A DNA stretch of 64,000 nt from Sphingomonas psychrotolerans (GTDB lineage: Bacteria > Pseudomonadota > Alphaproteobacteria > Sphingomonadales > Sphingomonadaceae): positions 434,001 to 498,000 of the forward strand of contig NZ_CP024923.1 of NCBI RefSeq assembly GCF_002796605.1, in the 5' to 3' direction. Under the pieces are notes generated by a model, which searched no databases, was not told the DNA's origin, and saw only the letters and a program-made list of their open reading frames with translations. Shown here in pieces: positions 8,701 through 17,110 of this stretch. Each line of letters begins with the position of its first letter. Position 1 is the stretch's first letter. A program made the position numbers and the translations under genes.

Positions 8701-11700
8701 GCGACGCCCGACTTGCCGACCGCCGAGGCGACCTTGCCGAAGGGGATCTTGTTCATCAGCGCCTTGATCGGTTTGACCAATTTGTCGCCGAGTTTGAGCG
8801 TCAGCAGATCGACCGCGCCGATCGCGAGATCGACGCCGATTTCCTCGCCGCCATAGGCGCCGCCCTTGATCAGTGCCTTGGTGACCATCGACGCCGCGGT
8901 CGAGATCAGCGACGTGATGATCAGCGCAGTGAGCGTGCCGCCCGAGAAGACGCCGGCGACGACCGCAATGACGACGCCGACGACCATGGTGACGCTGTCG
9001 GTGACGCTGTCGATGCGGCGGCGATGATCCTCCACTGCCTCGCGCGTGCGGTCGACGCGCATCTGCACTTCACCGGCAAGCGCCTCGCGCTCGCGTTGCC
9101 CTGCCTCGGTCTCGGGCCAGTCGGTCCGATCGAGCTTGGGGCCGAGCTCGGCGAGCTTCTTCTGCTGATAGCGCATCCAGTCGGCTTCCTTGCCGGCCGC
9201 GGCGCCGCCCAGCACGCCGGTCAGCTCGTCCAGCTCGTGATTGACCCGGCGATCTTCCTGCGCGAGCTGCTCCTTCGCCGATTCCGGCGCGCCGTGCTCG
9301 ACCATATCCATGACGTCGACTTCGTCGCGGCCGGAAAGTTCGCCGCGGAGCATCTCGTCGAAATCTTCGTCGGGGTGCTTCTTGTTCCAGACGATGCGCA
9401 TCGCATCGATCTCGGCCTTGGTGAGAGTCGAGAAGGTCTTCTTGAGCTGGTCTTCGTCGGTGCCGTCGCCCTTGGTGGCGAACTCGACTTCCTCGATTGG
9501 CGACAGCCAGCCACCATTCTTGAGTAGCGCCTGCGCCGCGTCGTGATCGCTGCCCGACATGTTGAACGACAGCTCGTAAGCAAGCGAGGGGCGGTATTTC
9601 TTCTCGTAGACCTTGGTCAGCGCTTCGGTGGAAGCCTTGGCGTCGACCTTGGCGCCGGCCTCGATCTCGGCGTTCATCTTGCGCTCGAGCGCGATCCGCT
9701 TGCGCGAAAGTTCGTCTTCGGAGAGCTGGGGCCTTTGCGCGCGCCATCCCTCCATTTCGCGGGCGATGACCATATCGCGCGCGGGACCTTCATCGAGCCG
9801 TCGGGCGTCGAGCGCACGGTCATATTGCGAGCGCATGACCTTCACGAGCTTCTCGTCGGAAGCGTAGAAGCCTTGGCGCTCGACCTCGATCCGGGCGGCG
9901 TCGGCGGCGACCATGTCGTTCTTCTGCAGCGCGTTGGCGAGATCGAGCTCGGGTCCCTCGAGCTCGGTCGAGAAGGCCCGCTCGAGCGCGGTGCCGCCGG
10001 TCCCCTCCTTATATTGATCGACGTTCTTGTAACGGTCCTCGAAGTTGGACGAGATCTTGCCGAGGCGGCGGCGCACCTCGGCCTCCATTTGCGCGGAGGT
10101 CCAATGCTCCGCCCGGGCGCGCGTCTGCACTTCCTCGCGGACGCGCGTATAAACCTTTTCGATATCTTCCTCGGACGTGCCGAGCCCGAGGAAGCCGCCG
10201 CGCATTGCATCGTCGAGCTGGATCGCGTCCGCCTTGTCGGTATCGCCGCTGAGCAGCGCGTCGGCCTGGTCGATCTCGTTGCCTTCGTCGAGGTCGCCCT
10301 TGAGCGCGGCGTCGAGCGTCTCGCCATAGGCCGCCAGATATTCGGCACGGATCGCCTCGAGTTCCGCCGGCGTCTTGTTGCGCAGCGTTTCCATGATGGC
10401 TTTTTCGTTGGTGCCGATGCCGGCGATCGCGTCGTGCAGGGCTACCGCGTCGGCACGATTGGTCTCGCCCGCCAGTTCGGCCTTCGCGCGCTCGTGCTCG
10501 TCGCCGCTCAGTTCGTCCTCGAGATCGGCGTCGAGATCGCTGTCGAACTTGGCGCGATAGGCTTTGCGGACGATGGCGCCGCGCAGCCCGGTCAATCCGC
10601 GCAAAGCTCCGAAGATCTTGTCCTCGTCGGTACCGATCTGGTCCATCGCGGCGTGGCACTCGATCGCGATCGTCGCGGCGCTGAAGCCGCCGCCGTCGCC
10701 GTTGGCGACGCGCTCGAGTTGTTCGACCAGATCGAACTGGCCATAGCTGACGGGCATCGCGGTCAGCTCGGCCTCGAACGCCTTTCGCGCCGCCGGCAGA
10801 TGCGAGGATGCGATCGTCGCGCGCAGCCGGACGACGGCGAAGTTGAGCGGATCCTTGTCACCGCCGACATCGAAGAACTGGGTGATGACCGCTTTCTGGG
10901 CGGCGCTCAGTTGCTCGCTCTTGAGCAGCTCATCCTTCGTGGTGCCGTTGGCCAGCTGCTCCTGAATTTTGCCGATGAAGACGAGATCCTGCGCGACCGC
11001 ATCGCGATTCTCCTCGGTGCGGCGGACCTTCCATTCGGTGTTGAGGCTTTTCGCCTCGCCGATCCAGCGCTTGATGCGCGCGACGAAGCGCGTCCACCAG
11101 CCCTGCCCGGCGAGCACCTTGTCCTCGGCCCAGACATTCGCCGCCTCGATCGCCGTGGTGCCGGCTCCCTCGATCGCCTTGCGATTCTTGCTGGTCTGCT
11201 TGCCCGCCGCCGCGACCAGCAGCCGGATGGCCTCGGCCAAGGCGGTGATCTGGGTGTCGCCCCAGGTGCGGATGGTGACGGTGGCATCGGCAAGCCGGGC
11301 CTCGCGCGGTTTGTCGGTAAGGTCGCGGGGCGCCCGGGTCGGTTGCGGGGCGAGGACCTGGAATTGTTCGCGCTGGACGAGCGCCTTGTAAGCGTCGGTC
11401 TGCTGGCGCTTCGCGTCGTTGAGCTCGCGTTCGCGATTCTCGCCGGCTTTTTGATAATTGGTGGTCTGGGTGGTGACGTGCTCCTTGATCCAGCCGATCG
11501 AGCGATCGCGCCGGGCGTTGATCACCGTCGGATCCGCGGCGCCGCCCGCCGCCTCCTGGCGGCGCAGCATCTCCTCTTCGGCCGCGTCCGCGGCGCCGGC
11601 GACCGCGTCCATCGTCTTCTGGCCTTCGCCGGCGACGGTTTCCGCAGCCTTGTCGCCGGTGGTCTTGGCCTCTTCTGCTGCCTTGGCGGCGCTGGCCTCG

Positions 11701-13115
11701 AGTTCGGCCTGGCGTTCGGTCACCATGCCGGCAAGCGCATCGGCGGAGACGCCCGCGGCGGTGGCGATGTCGCGAAGTTCGGTGTCGACGGCGGGCTTGA
11801 GCTCACCCGCCATCGTCGCGCCGATCTGGGGAAATTCCTTTTTGAGCACGCCGCCGCCGAATGCCTGTTCGCGCAGCGAATCGAGGACCTTGGCCGCGGT
11901 CTCGTCCGCCTCGGCGAGCAGCCGCGCGACGACCTTGCCAACCGGCGCTGCCAGTCCCGGCGGCAGCGGCTTCATCGGCTTTGGGCCCTTGTCGATGAAG
12001 TGAACCGGCTCGCCTTTGCCCGCTTTCTCTTCCTTGGTCTCGGTGCTGGCCAATTGCGTCAGCGCATCGGTCATGCGCTGGGCCTCGGACGTGAGTTTGC
12101 CGTCCTCACCGGTTGCACCCGGATCGAGCTTGGCGATCTCGGCCGCGCCGGGGGTGGTGAGGATCTGGAACAGGTCGGCGGCGACGGGCTTCTCGGTCAT
12201 CCGCGGCAGCTCGCCGCCGACGGTGAACTCGGTGCCCGGCGTTGCGCTCTCGCCGGGGATGGAGACGTGCTCGGAGCGCACGAGGCCGGGAAGGTCCTGC
12301 GGGTCGAGCCGCAGCCCCGACAATTCGATGATTTTGGCCGTCTGCTCGGGAATCGGATTGTTGGGCGGTGGGGGCGGGGGATCCTCGACCTTGGGATCTT
12401 CCGTCGGCAGATTGGCCTTGGCTTCGTCGGTCAGGCCGTCGCGGGCGGCGGTGTTGCGCTTCGTCGCGGCGTCGGTGCCGGTGGTTGCAGCGGCCTTGGC
12501 GTCGTCGGGGACCGCGACTTTCGGCTTGGGCAGGCTCCCGCCCGCGGCCGCGACGCCCCCCTGCCAGCGCTGGACGATCGCCTTGGGCGAAGCGCCGACG
12601 TCGGCGACCGGAGGCGCCGGGATGGGCGGCGCCGGCGGCTTGACGGGTTCCGCCAACGGCGCGACGGGCGGGAGGGCGGAGCCAGGCACGACTGCATCAC
12701 CCTTGGCGATCGGGACCGGCTCGACTTTCGGAGCGGCGGGCGCGGGCGCGTTGGGGTCGGCGAGGCGGGCGGCGTCGGAATTGGCCGGCGGCACGGTTTT
12801 GGTCGCATCGGCGGGTTGGGGGGCTTGTTCGCTGCCGGGTTCGGCGGGAGCGGTGCCCGGGTCTGTCCCGTCTGCGGCGACTTGATCGGGCGCCGGTCCG
12901 CCACTTCCCGGATAGGCGTCGTCGAAAGTCGTGCCTCCGGCGCCGTACAACATTCGCTGGAGGATCTCGGCGATTTCGGTCAGCGCGTCTTCGCTGCGGT
13001 CCGCAGCCGCGTAGGCGCCGGCATCGTCCGCGTCGCGGTCTCGGCGCGGAACGGCGGCCGGGACCGGCGCGGGAGTGGCAAGATCCTGCCGTTGCGCCTG
13101 GGCAAAACGAGTCAC
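5781..13115 (-). CDS. Giant (2444 aa) annexin-repeat protein, putative injection-system payload
   Basis: Architecture, N to C: a Pro/Ala-rich low-complexity region (about 40-200); a long helical, Ala/Glu/Lys-rich region (about 200-800); annexin-like repeats (about 818-1275), e.g. 'IGTDEDKIFGALRGLTGLRG' and 'GTNEKAIMETLRNKTPAELE'; a hydrophobic, possibly membrane-inserting stretch (about 1370-1417, 'VTMVVGVVIAVVAGVFSGG'); another long helical region; and a C-terminal part (from about 2130) with 'RAHAHGAGLGVESPFGIG' followed by 'VNQILQNKGIEHYMRELR'. That last pattern loosely recalls non-specific endonuclease-type polymorphic toxins, with a central His, a conserved Asn and a following Glu. A basic tail ends '...KVKKAKKP'. 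GTG start at 13115 overlaps the upstream stop by GTGA; the open frame extends further upstream but that part is antisense-like and inside the preceding gene. Size, mosaic build and distal position fit an eCIS cargo. Annexin assignment is fairly confident; toxin activity is inference. Confidence 0.75.
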   Translation of the reverse strand: MTRFAQAQRQDLATPAPVPAAVPRRDRDADDAGAYAAADRSEDALTEIAEILQRMLYGAGGTTFDDAYPGSGGPAPDQVAADGTDPGTAPAEPGSEQAPQPADATKTVPPANSDAARLADPNAPAPAAPKVEPVPIAKGDAVVPGSALPPVAPLAEPVKPPAPPIPAPPVADVGASPKAIVQRWQGGVAAAGGSLPKPKVAVPDDAKAAATTGTDAATKRNTAARDGLTDEAKANLPTEDPKVEDPPPPPPNNPIPEQTAKIIELSGLRLDPQDLPGLVRSEHVSIPGESATPGTEFTVGGELPRMTEKPVAADLFQILTTPGAAEIAKLDPGATGEDGKLTSEAQRMTDALTQLASTETKEEKAGKGEPVHFIDKGPKPMKPLPPGLAAPVGKVVARLLAEADETAAKVLDSLREQAFGGGVLKKEFPQIGATMAGELKPAVDTELRDIATAAGVSADALAGMVTERQAELEASAAKAAEEAKTTGDKAAETVAGEGQKTMDAVAGAADAAEEEMLRRQEAAGGAADPTVINARRDRSIGWIKEHVTTQTTNYQKAGENRERELNDAKRQQTDAYKALVQREQFQVLAPQPTRAPRDLTDKPREARLADATVTIRTWGDTQITALAEAIRLLVAAAGKQTSKNRKAIEGAGTTAIEAANVWAEDKVLAGQGWWTRFVARIKRWIGEAKSLNTEWKVRRTEENRDAVAQDLVFIGKIQEQLANGTTKDELLKSEQLSAAQKAVITQFFDVGGDKDPLNFAVVRLRATIASSHLPAARKAFEAELTAMPVSYGQFDLVEQLERVANGDGGGFSAATIAIECHAAMDQIGTDEDKIFGALRGLTGLRGAIVRKAYRAKFDSDLDADLEDELSGDEHERAKAELAGETNRADAVALHDAIAGIGTNEKAIMETLRNKTPAELEAIRAEYLAAYGETLDAALKGDLDEGNEIDQADALLSGDTDKADAIQLDDAMRGGFLGLGTSEEDIEKVYTRVREEVQTRARAEHWTSAQMEAEVRRRLGKISSNFEDRYKNVDQYKEGTGGTALERAFSTELEGPELDLANALQKNDMVAADAARIEVERQGFYASDEKLVKVMRSQYDRALDARRLDEGPARDMVIAREMEGWRAQRPQLSEDELSRKRIALERKMNAEIEAGAKVDAKASTEALTKVYEKKYRPSLAYELSFNMSGSDHDAAQALLKNGGWLSPIEEVEFATKGDGTDEDQLKKTFSTLTKAEIDAMRIVWNKKHPDEDFDEMLRGELSGRDEVDVMDMVEHGAPESAKEQLAQEDRRVNHELDELTGVLGGAAAGKEADWMRYQQKKLAELGPKLDRTDWPETEAGQREREALAGEVQMRVDRTREAVEDHRRRIDSVTDSVTMVVGVVIAVVAGVFSGGTLTALIITSLISTAASMVTKALIKGGAYGGEEIGVDLAIGAVDLLTLKLGDKLVKPIKALMNKIPFGKVASAVGKSGVAQKALRLPGAAKLGSLAGKAVPKLARGVERFAGDSLDSAAGALSTTAAGLALNDATWKGDPLANFLEGGGMSILQAVAMGHLLKPVIGGLRGHVDTMRTEARMRTDVGRQAEAHAVLSAAYERFRQENPFASTSEFLMHPEGRRVSAEIAERGLLPTIESVNKRIAADAELRAAAVKADADAATGTPLSPAEAKAKARAETLTAALPAKQREGTTIVADTKIEGRGVHVTPVTVDGRIVGVEVRVGPDATPLDVALHAGTVHAVQKYTGTMGRLRTVIENAGAMVSRSGLKVGSKGWEARLELAKLPGIMAAKFEGVGAHPLTPDVEARLLADLAGLDAQIERHRAVLDDPAQRREQGRGYIAAEDADAVLREAAKVETDIKRLGKRMNNQGDITERGVLDLETKLKAARKLIKQSRKQYLSDGERAALLDKVGKMLAEAEETFHLAPGTLADHLTIRPSPEVKELLARPVESSGAPTPSPPAKPPGPNPDGDALRDRLKAPDERGPRKLIEKIANASNDPKAAADAQKALNKMSSAPADATVVNITQAEIDRAYYAKLEGPPHGSKRYTVTVNGLEMTVYRSADPKDKSKPTPPVKFEAVIPRRDGPPVVYQFGNGELRVWLVKSDSTSAPDVLRQETLIGPRKDRAGFEDQQYSHREGKLFGSKTERAHAHGAGLGVESPFGIGPNPRDVNQILQNKGIEHYMRELRDLLAESKGIELLYETSVEFAPLSMRQSRIVYRIDMVIEGKRIPFAEFDIDIETGVVQAPRAKDKAGDTTGQTKPDGDPPAAGKKAAETADPKTGKKPDEIPEGPRKLATKGIETEGIAQRRQGHEFEALFDLIYNHLDRPEVIELGLPRQSGKSKLIERIDALNSPAEVTAAFAGDPGVSFHPPAKTDSFDATTWALGLQARLDGTLPTHFIIVDLDPALNLTKDQRKALTREVKKLPWEVQRRVIVIRRAQQKPPKVKKAKKP
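9290..10660 (-). repeat. Array of annexin-like repeats inside the giant protein
   Basis: At least four units carry the annexin signature G-T-(D/N/S)-E-(D/K) followed by about 30 residues ending in an L-x-x-(D/E)-L-(S/K)-G-type helix. They are 'IGTDEDKIFGALRGL...ELSGDEHERAK' (nt about 10630-10480), 'IGTNEKAIMETL...DLDEGNE' (about 10430-10280), 'LGTSEEDIEKVYTRV' (about 10185-10140) and 'DGTDEDQLKKTF...ELSGRDEVD' (about 9470-9310). A degenerate unit may sit between the third and fourth. The GTDE type II calcium loop is kept in two of them, so calcium-dependent lipid binding is possible. Confidence 0.65.
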
Positions 13116-14698
13116 GCCGCACCTTCGAAGTCGAAGACCAGCGACTTCCCCAGCCAGGCGAGCCAGCCCGGATCGGCGTCGAGCCCGGCGAGGCGTACGC
13201 CGAGATCGATCGCCTCGAGGGGCTGCACGATCCGGATCACCTCGTCCTCGACTTCGATCAGCCCCTGACGCCGGAAGTGATCGGCGAGCGCGCCCGGCAC
13301 AACGGGATCGCCGGTCATCGCTTCGAACACAGCGAGGTGACAGGCCGCCGCCCAGCCGGCGAACCCATCCGCCGCGAACCACGCCGCGATGGCGGCGATG
13401 CGCGCTTCGAGCCCCGGGCGATCGAGCGTTCGGGCGACCAGCGACGCGGCGGCGGCGGTGAGGCCGTCGATCAGTTCGTCGCGTGCCCATTCCGGAGGCG
13501 CGGCGAGCGGCGGCGGTGCATCGGGGAAAGTCAATGAGAGGACACGCGTGACGGGATCCTCGCCGCCGCCCGCCAGGACGCGCAGCATCGCCGAGAGCGC
13601 GACACCCTCGTCGATCCCGACCTGCCAGAGACGCTCGGCAAAATCGAGCTTCTGGCTGATGTTGACGAGGTATAGCAGCCCACACCAATCGGCGGGAATG
13701 GCGATGTCGATCGCCTCTTGCTCATCGGCCGGTTCCGGGTCCGGAGGCGCATCAATCGGAGCGGGAGATGCGTCCACATGCTGGTCAGGCGTCGCAAGCA
13801 CCTCTCTGTCAGGCGGTGCGACTTGCGGGCGCGGGGCTGGATCGGCGGCCGGCATCTCGGTCCTCGCAAGCGGCGCGTGCCATCGATCGATAGGCTGCGC
13901 GGCGGAGAGTTTCTGCGGAGGAGGTTTGCCCTCGATCGGAGCGGCGGACGGCGCTTCGGGAGCTGGTTCCGCTTCCACGTTAGCGATCGGAGCGGCTTTG
14001 GCGGCGTCGTGCGGGCGCGGCCCCGGCTGCGTCTCCGCCGGTGCTTCGCTGGCACGGGGACCTGCGCGCGCCTTTGTCCGGGACCGCTCGATGCGCGCCG
14101 CCTTGATTGCGACCCTCACTGCCGCGGGCGCCGACGCGATCCGCTTTTCGAGCGCGATCAGCGCCGGCAATTCCAGCCGCGCGAGCACCGGTGCCAGCTT
14201 GGCCGCCGAACGGCACCGGGCCAATACCCGCGCCACTTCGGCCGGCGCCTCGTCGCGCACCGCCTGCCACAGCGTGTCGAAGGGCTCGATGCGGCCGCGC
14301 GGGCCGGTGCGGCGTTCGGCGGCAGCGATCAGGCCGGCGGCAGTGGCATGCGCGGCGTCGACATAGATCTGCGCTTCGGCGTGGGGCGAGGGCAGGGCAC
14401 CGCTGCCATGCTCGCGGGTCACCGTCGCGGCGATGCTGGCGGCGAGGTCGTCGCCGATGGTCTCGGCCATGCGCAGGTCGGCGAGAGCATCCAGCCGCAG
14501 ACGACAGTCGAAGCGCAGATGGCGGATGCGGATGACGGCGTGTTCGCCATAACGCGCTCGCAGCCGCCGGTGCATGGCGCGCAGCACCGCAGGGACGAAC
14601 TCGGCCTCGGTCAGCGTCTGCAGCTGGGGAGACCGGTCGCGCAGCCGCTCCGGCGTCTTCAGCCGGAGCTCGAGCCGGTCGACACGGATCCCGGACAC
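13112..14698 (-). CDS. Contractile injection system tape-measure-type (CIS_TMP-like) protein
   Basis: A 528-residue protein. The N-terminus has a 'VDRLELRLKTPERL' strand and a later 'IRIRHLRFDCRLRLDALADL', the paired 'I-x-(R/K)-L-x-(L/F)' pattern that I associate with the family named contractile injection system tape measure protein. A helical core (about 120-200) follows, then an Ala/Pro-rich linker (about 210-310) and a C-terminal helical region opening with 'CGLLYLVNISQKLDFAERLW'. It is far shorter than classical phage tape measures, and whether this family truly sets tail length is debated, so the name describes the family. It starts with GTG 10 nt after the preceding stop, and its own stop overlaps the start of the giant gene by GTGA. 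In eCIS loci this family sits late in the operon, as here. Confidence 0.6.
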   Translation of the reverse strand: MSGIRVDRLELRLKTPERLRDRSPQLQTLTEAEFVPAVLRAMHRRLRARYGEHAVIRIRHLRFDCRLRLDALADLRMAETIGDDLAASIAATVTREHGSGALPSPHAEAQIYVDAAHATAAGLIAAAERRTGPRGRIEPFDTLWQAVRDEAPAEVARVLARCRSAAKLAPVLARLELPALIALEKRIASAPAAVRVAIKAARIERSRTKARAGPRASEAPAETQPGPRPHDAAKAAPIANVEAEPAPEAPSAAPIEGKPPPQKLSAAQPIDRWHAPLARTEMPAADPAPRPQVAPPDREVLATPDQHVDASPAPIDAPPDPEPADEQEAIDIAIPADWCGLLYLVNISQKLDFAERLWQVGIDEGVALSAMLRVLAGGGEDPVTRVLSLTFPDAPPPLAAPPEWARDELIDGLTAAAASLVARTLDRPGLEARIAAIAAWFAADGFAGWAAACHLAVFEAMTGDPVVPGALADHFRRQGLIEVEDEVIRIVQPLEAIDLGVRLAGLDADPGWLAWLGKSLVFDFEGAA

Positions 14699-14708
14699 CG
14701 GCCGCGGC

Positions 14709-17105
14709 TCAGCCGGGCGCTGACGTGACGGCCTTGGCGGCGACCGTGCGCAGCATCGCTAGGGACGCCGGCTGACCCTGCTTCAACATCGGCTTCAGCG
14801 CATGCTGGACCTTGCTGGCGACGTCGGGCAGTTCGGCGCGCGTAAAGGCCTCGTCGGGCGTGCGGGCCTTGGCCTCGTCGGCGATCACCTTGCCCGCGCT
14901 GGCGAGCGTTTTGGTCGCCCGGTCGTAGACCAGTGCCATCGCGCGATCGACGCTGGGCGGGTCGGCGAAGGCGGGCAGATCGACCAGATCGGCGCGCGCC
15001 TTGGCCACTGCCGCTTCCGGCCCCGCGGCAACCAACTCACCAATCGAGTTGATCTCGGCACGGCTCAGCGCGGCGACCATCGGCGCGAACAACGGACTGT
15101 CGGTCGCGGGCTTGAGCGCCGTGAGCGGCAGCTCGTCGGCAAGTCTGGCGACATAGTCGACCATGGGCTGGCGCGCCATCGCGGGCATCGCCGCTTTGAC
15201 CGCGGCGAGTTCGGTATCGACGCCATTCTGGGCTTCGACCGAGGCGACCTGACGGCTGGCGACTGGCACGACAAGGGCCATGTCGAGCTGTTTCGACGCG
15301 ATCACCATCGCTTCGGTCGCACCCTCGGCAGCTTTGTCCTGCGAGAATGCGCGCGCCATGTTCTGCATGAAATCGGCCGCGCCGACCTCGCGGCGCGCGC
15401 CGATCGTCATGCCGTTGACGACGGCGCCCTCGGGCAGTTGCTGACCGACCGAGAGCATTGCAGCCCCCACCGGCATGGCCACACCGTTGGTCGTCGACTG
15501 GTCGGTGGCGCGCTCGGGCAGGCGCACGCCCGCGACGCAGCAGATCCAGCTGGCAAATCGCCCGGCGACGACATCGAGGGGGGCGAGGCCGAACTGGCTG
15601 CCCCAATGCGTCAGCAGCGGCCCGGTCAGCACGTGACGGCGATAGGCCCATTCGTCGAAGCACAGGATCTTGCCCTTGGGTGAGACCTGGACACTGCCGA
15701 GAATGATCCCGTGCGCATTTTCGCAGCAATGCGGGCCCTTATAATGGAAGCCATCGCACCAGTCCGCGAACAGACGGCGCAGGCAGGCTTGCAACCCGCG
15801 CGCGCGCGCGTCGTCCATGTCGATCCCGAACAGCGATTTCCATGCCATCCAGCAGATCGTCCACGCCAGCGAGACGCGCATGGGATCGGGCTCGGCGGGC
15901 GCTTCTCCCGGCTGGATCGATCCGCGGCAAGTGGCGGGGGCCAGCGCGCCGGCGACCCAGCCGTAGAGCGTCGCCAGCGCCAGCGTGCGAAGCGTTCCGA
16001 TCGCATCGCCCGAACAGAGAATCCCTTTGCGCAGCAGCGAGGCGCAGTCCTCGGGGGCGTCGCGCGTCTCGACTTCGGTCGCGGCGATGGTGAGCTCCGG
16101 TGCTCCATTCGCGGCACCGGGGGTGAAGGAATAGAGCACGTGGTAGCTCGTTCCGCCGCCGATGAACGGCAGGAAGTCGAGGATGGCGGTGCGGTCATTG
16201 GCGCCTGCTGCGGTCAGGTCGATTTCGCCGGACCAGCCCATCAACGAGTCGACCACCGGCGCGTCGACGCCCTTGAAAGTGGCCTTGGCGCAGAAATAGC
16301 CGGGGGGCGGAGTGATGCCGACGCGCAGCCGCGCGGGGTTCGCCGCGGTACCGGCGCCGAGCTTGATGGATTCCCCCTGCTTCACCTTCAGCTTGCTGCT
16401 GTCGCCCTCGGTGGTGGCCCCGTCAGCACCGATCGCGGTGAGGCTGACTTCGGTCGAGGGATCGGCCGGAGTCGCCATCGGATCCGGCATCGCCACTCCG
16501 GTCTTTTCCAGCTCGGCGCGGACCTCGGCGAGCGTTTTGAGGAAGCCGGGGATCGGCCCGCAATCGGGCTTGTGCGGCGGCGGTATGAGGGTCAGCCGCA
16601 CCGTCTCACGCACTGCGCCGTAGCGGCAGCCCTTGGGCGCCTGCGCGCAGGGGTCTTCGTAGACGCGGCGGGGGTCTTCGGGGCATTCGACATATTCGAG
16701 CAGCAAAGCCGCTTCGACCGGGGCATCGGGACGGCGGTCGTCGCAGCAGGGATCGAGGCCTTTGCTGACCAGGCTGCGAAAGGCTTCGCTGCACGGGTCG
16801 ATCAGCTGGCGCTCGGTCACGAATTCGGGGCATTCGACGATCAGATCGTCGCCGCAGCAGCTCAGGCCATAGCCGGGGCAGACAGTGAAGCGGGCGAGCT
16901 TGGGATCCCAATCGAGGCCCAGCCCCCAGACGATGCCGTTGCCGAGCGCGCGGTTGGTCAGCTTGCGCTTGATCCGCCAGTATTTCTGTTCGCGCAGCAG
17001 ATCGTCGGCGGCGAGCACCATGCCGTCATAATAAGCGGTGCGTGAAAGCCCGCCGTCGAACGCGCCTGGGACACAGGGCGTGAAATCCTGGGTTACCGTC
17101 TTCAT
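14709..17105 (-). CDS. Cys-rich eCIS baseplate/fibre-associated protein with 'YYDGMVLAADDL' N-terminus
   Basis: A 798-residue protein. The N-terminal module contains 'AYYDGMVLAADDLLREQKYW' then 'LTNRALGNGIVWGLGLD' and 'PGYGLSCCGDDLIVECPE'. The same layout (a (F/Y)-(Y/H)-(D/G)-(G/K)-x-(M/L)-x-x-x-D segment, a second 'hNR-LHG-GI-x-GL' segment, then an 'ALD-CG-x-x-I-V' segment) recurs in the gene at 18228-19595, so the two are distant paralogues. A Cys-rich stretch follows (about 95-160). The middle looks beta-rich and the C-terminal about 250 residues are Ala-rich and helical. The ATG at 17105 is chosen because GGGGAGG lies 8 nt upstream; the frame continues further but overlaps the Cys-rich gene before it. 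Position after the baseplate genes suggests a tail-fibre or baseplate accessory role, which is inference. Confidence 0.6.
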   Translation of the reverse strand: MKTVTQDFTPCVPGAFDGGLSRTAYYDGMVLAADDLLREQKYWRIKRKLTNRALGNGIVWGLGLDWDPKLARFTVCPGYGLSCCGDDLIVECPEFVTERQLIDPCSEAFRSLVSKGLDPCCDDRRPDAPVEAALLLEYVECPEDPRRVYEDPCAQAPKGCRYGAVRETVRLTLIPPPHKPDCGPIPGFLKTLAEVRAELEKTGVAMPDPMATPADPSTEVSLTAIGADGATTEGDSSKLKVKQGESIKLGAGTAANPARLRVGITPPPGYFCAKATFKGVDAPVVDSLMGWSGEIDLTAAGANDRTAILDFLPFIGGGTSYHVLYSFTPGAANGAPELTIAATEVETRDAPEDCASLLRKGILCSGDAIGTLRTLALATLYGWVAGALAPATCRGSIQPGEAPAEPDPMRVSLAWTICWMAWKSLFGIDMDDARARGLQACLRRLFADWCDGFHYKGPHCCENAHGIILGSVQVSPKGKILCFDEWAYRRHVLTGPLLTHWGSQFGLAPLDVVAGRFASWICCVAGVRLPERATDQSTTNGVAMPVGAAMLSVGQQLPEGAVVNGMTIGARREVGAADFMQNMARAFSQDKAAEGATEAMVIASKQLDMALVVPVASRQVASVEAQNGVDTELAAVKAAMPAMARQPMVDYVARLADELPLTALKPATDSPLFAPMVAALSRAEINSIGELVAAGPEAAVAKARADLVDLPAFADPPSVDRAMALVYDRATKTLASAGKVIADEAKARTPDEAFTRAELPDVASKVQHALKPMLKQGQPASLAMLRTVAAKAVTSAPG

Positions 17106-17110
17106 GGCGA

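Noticed and set aside
9543..13268. 1241-aa plus-strand open frame
   Set aside because: Antisense to the giant annexin-repeat gene; composition is a GC-rich mirror (Gly/Arg/Asp/Leu) with no domain, while the minus strand has clear motifs.
13116..13688. Upstream extension of the giant protein's frame
   Set aside because: It lies inside the CIS_TMP-like gene, is Arg-rich shadow sequence, and the GTG at 13115 has GTGA coupling and a Shine-Dalgarno.
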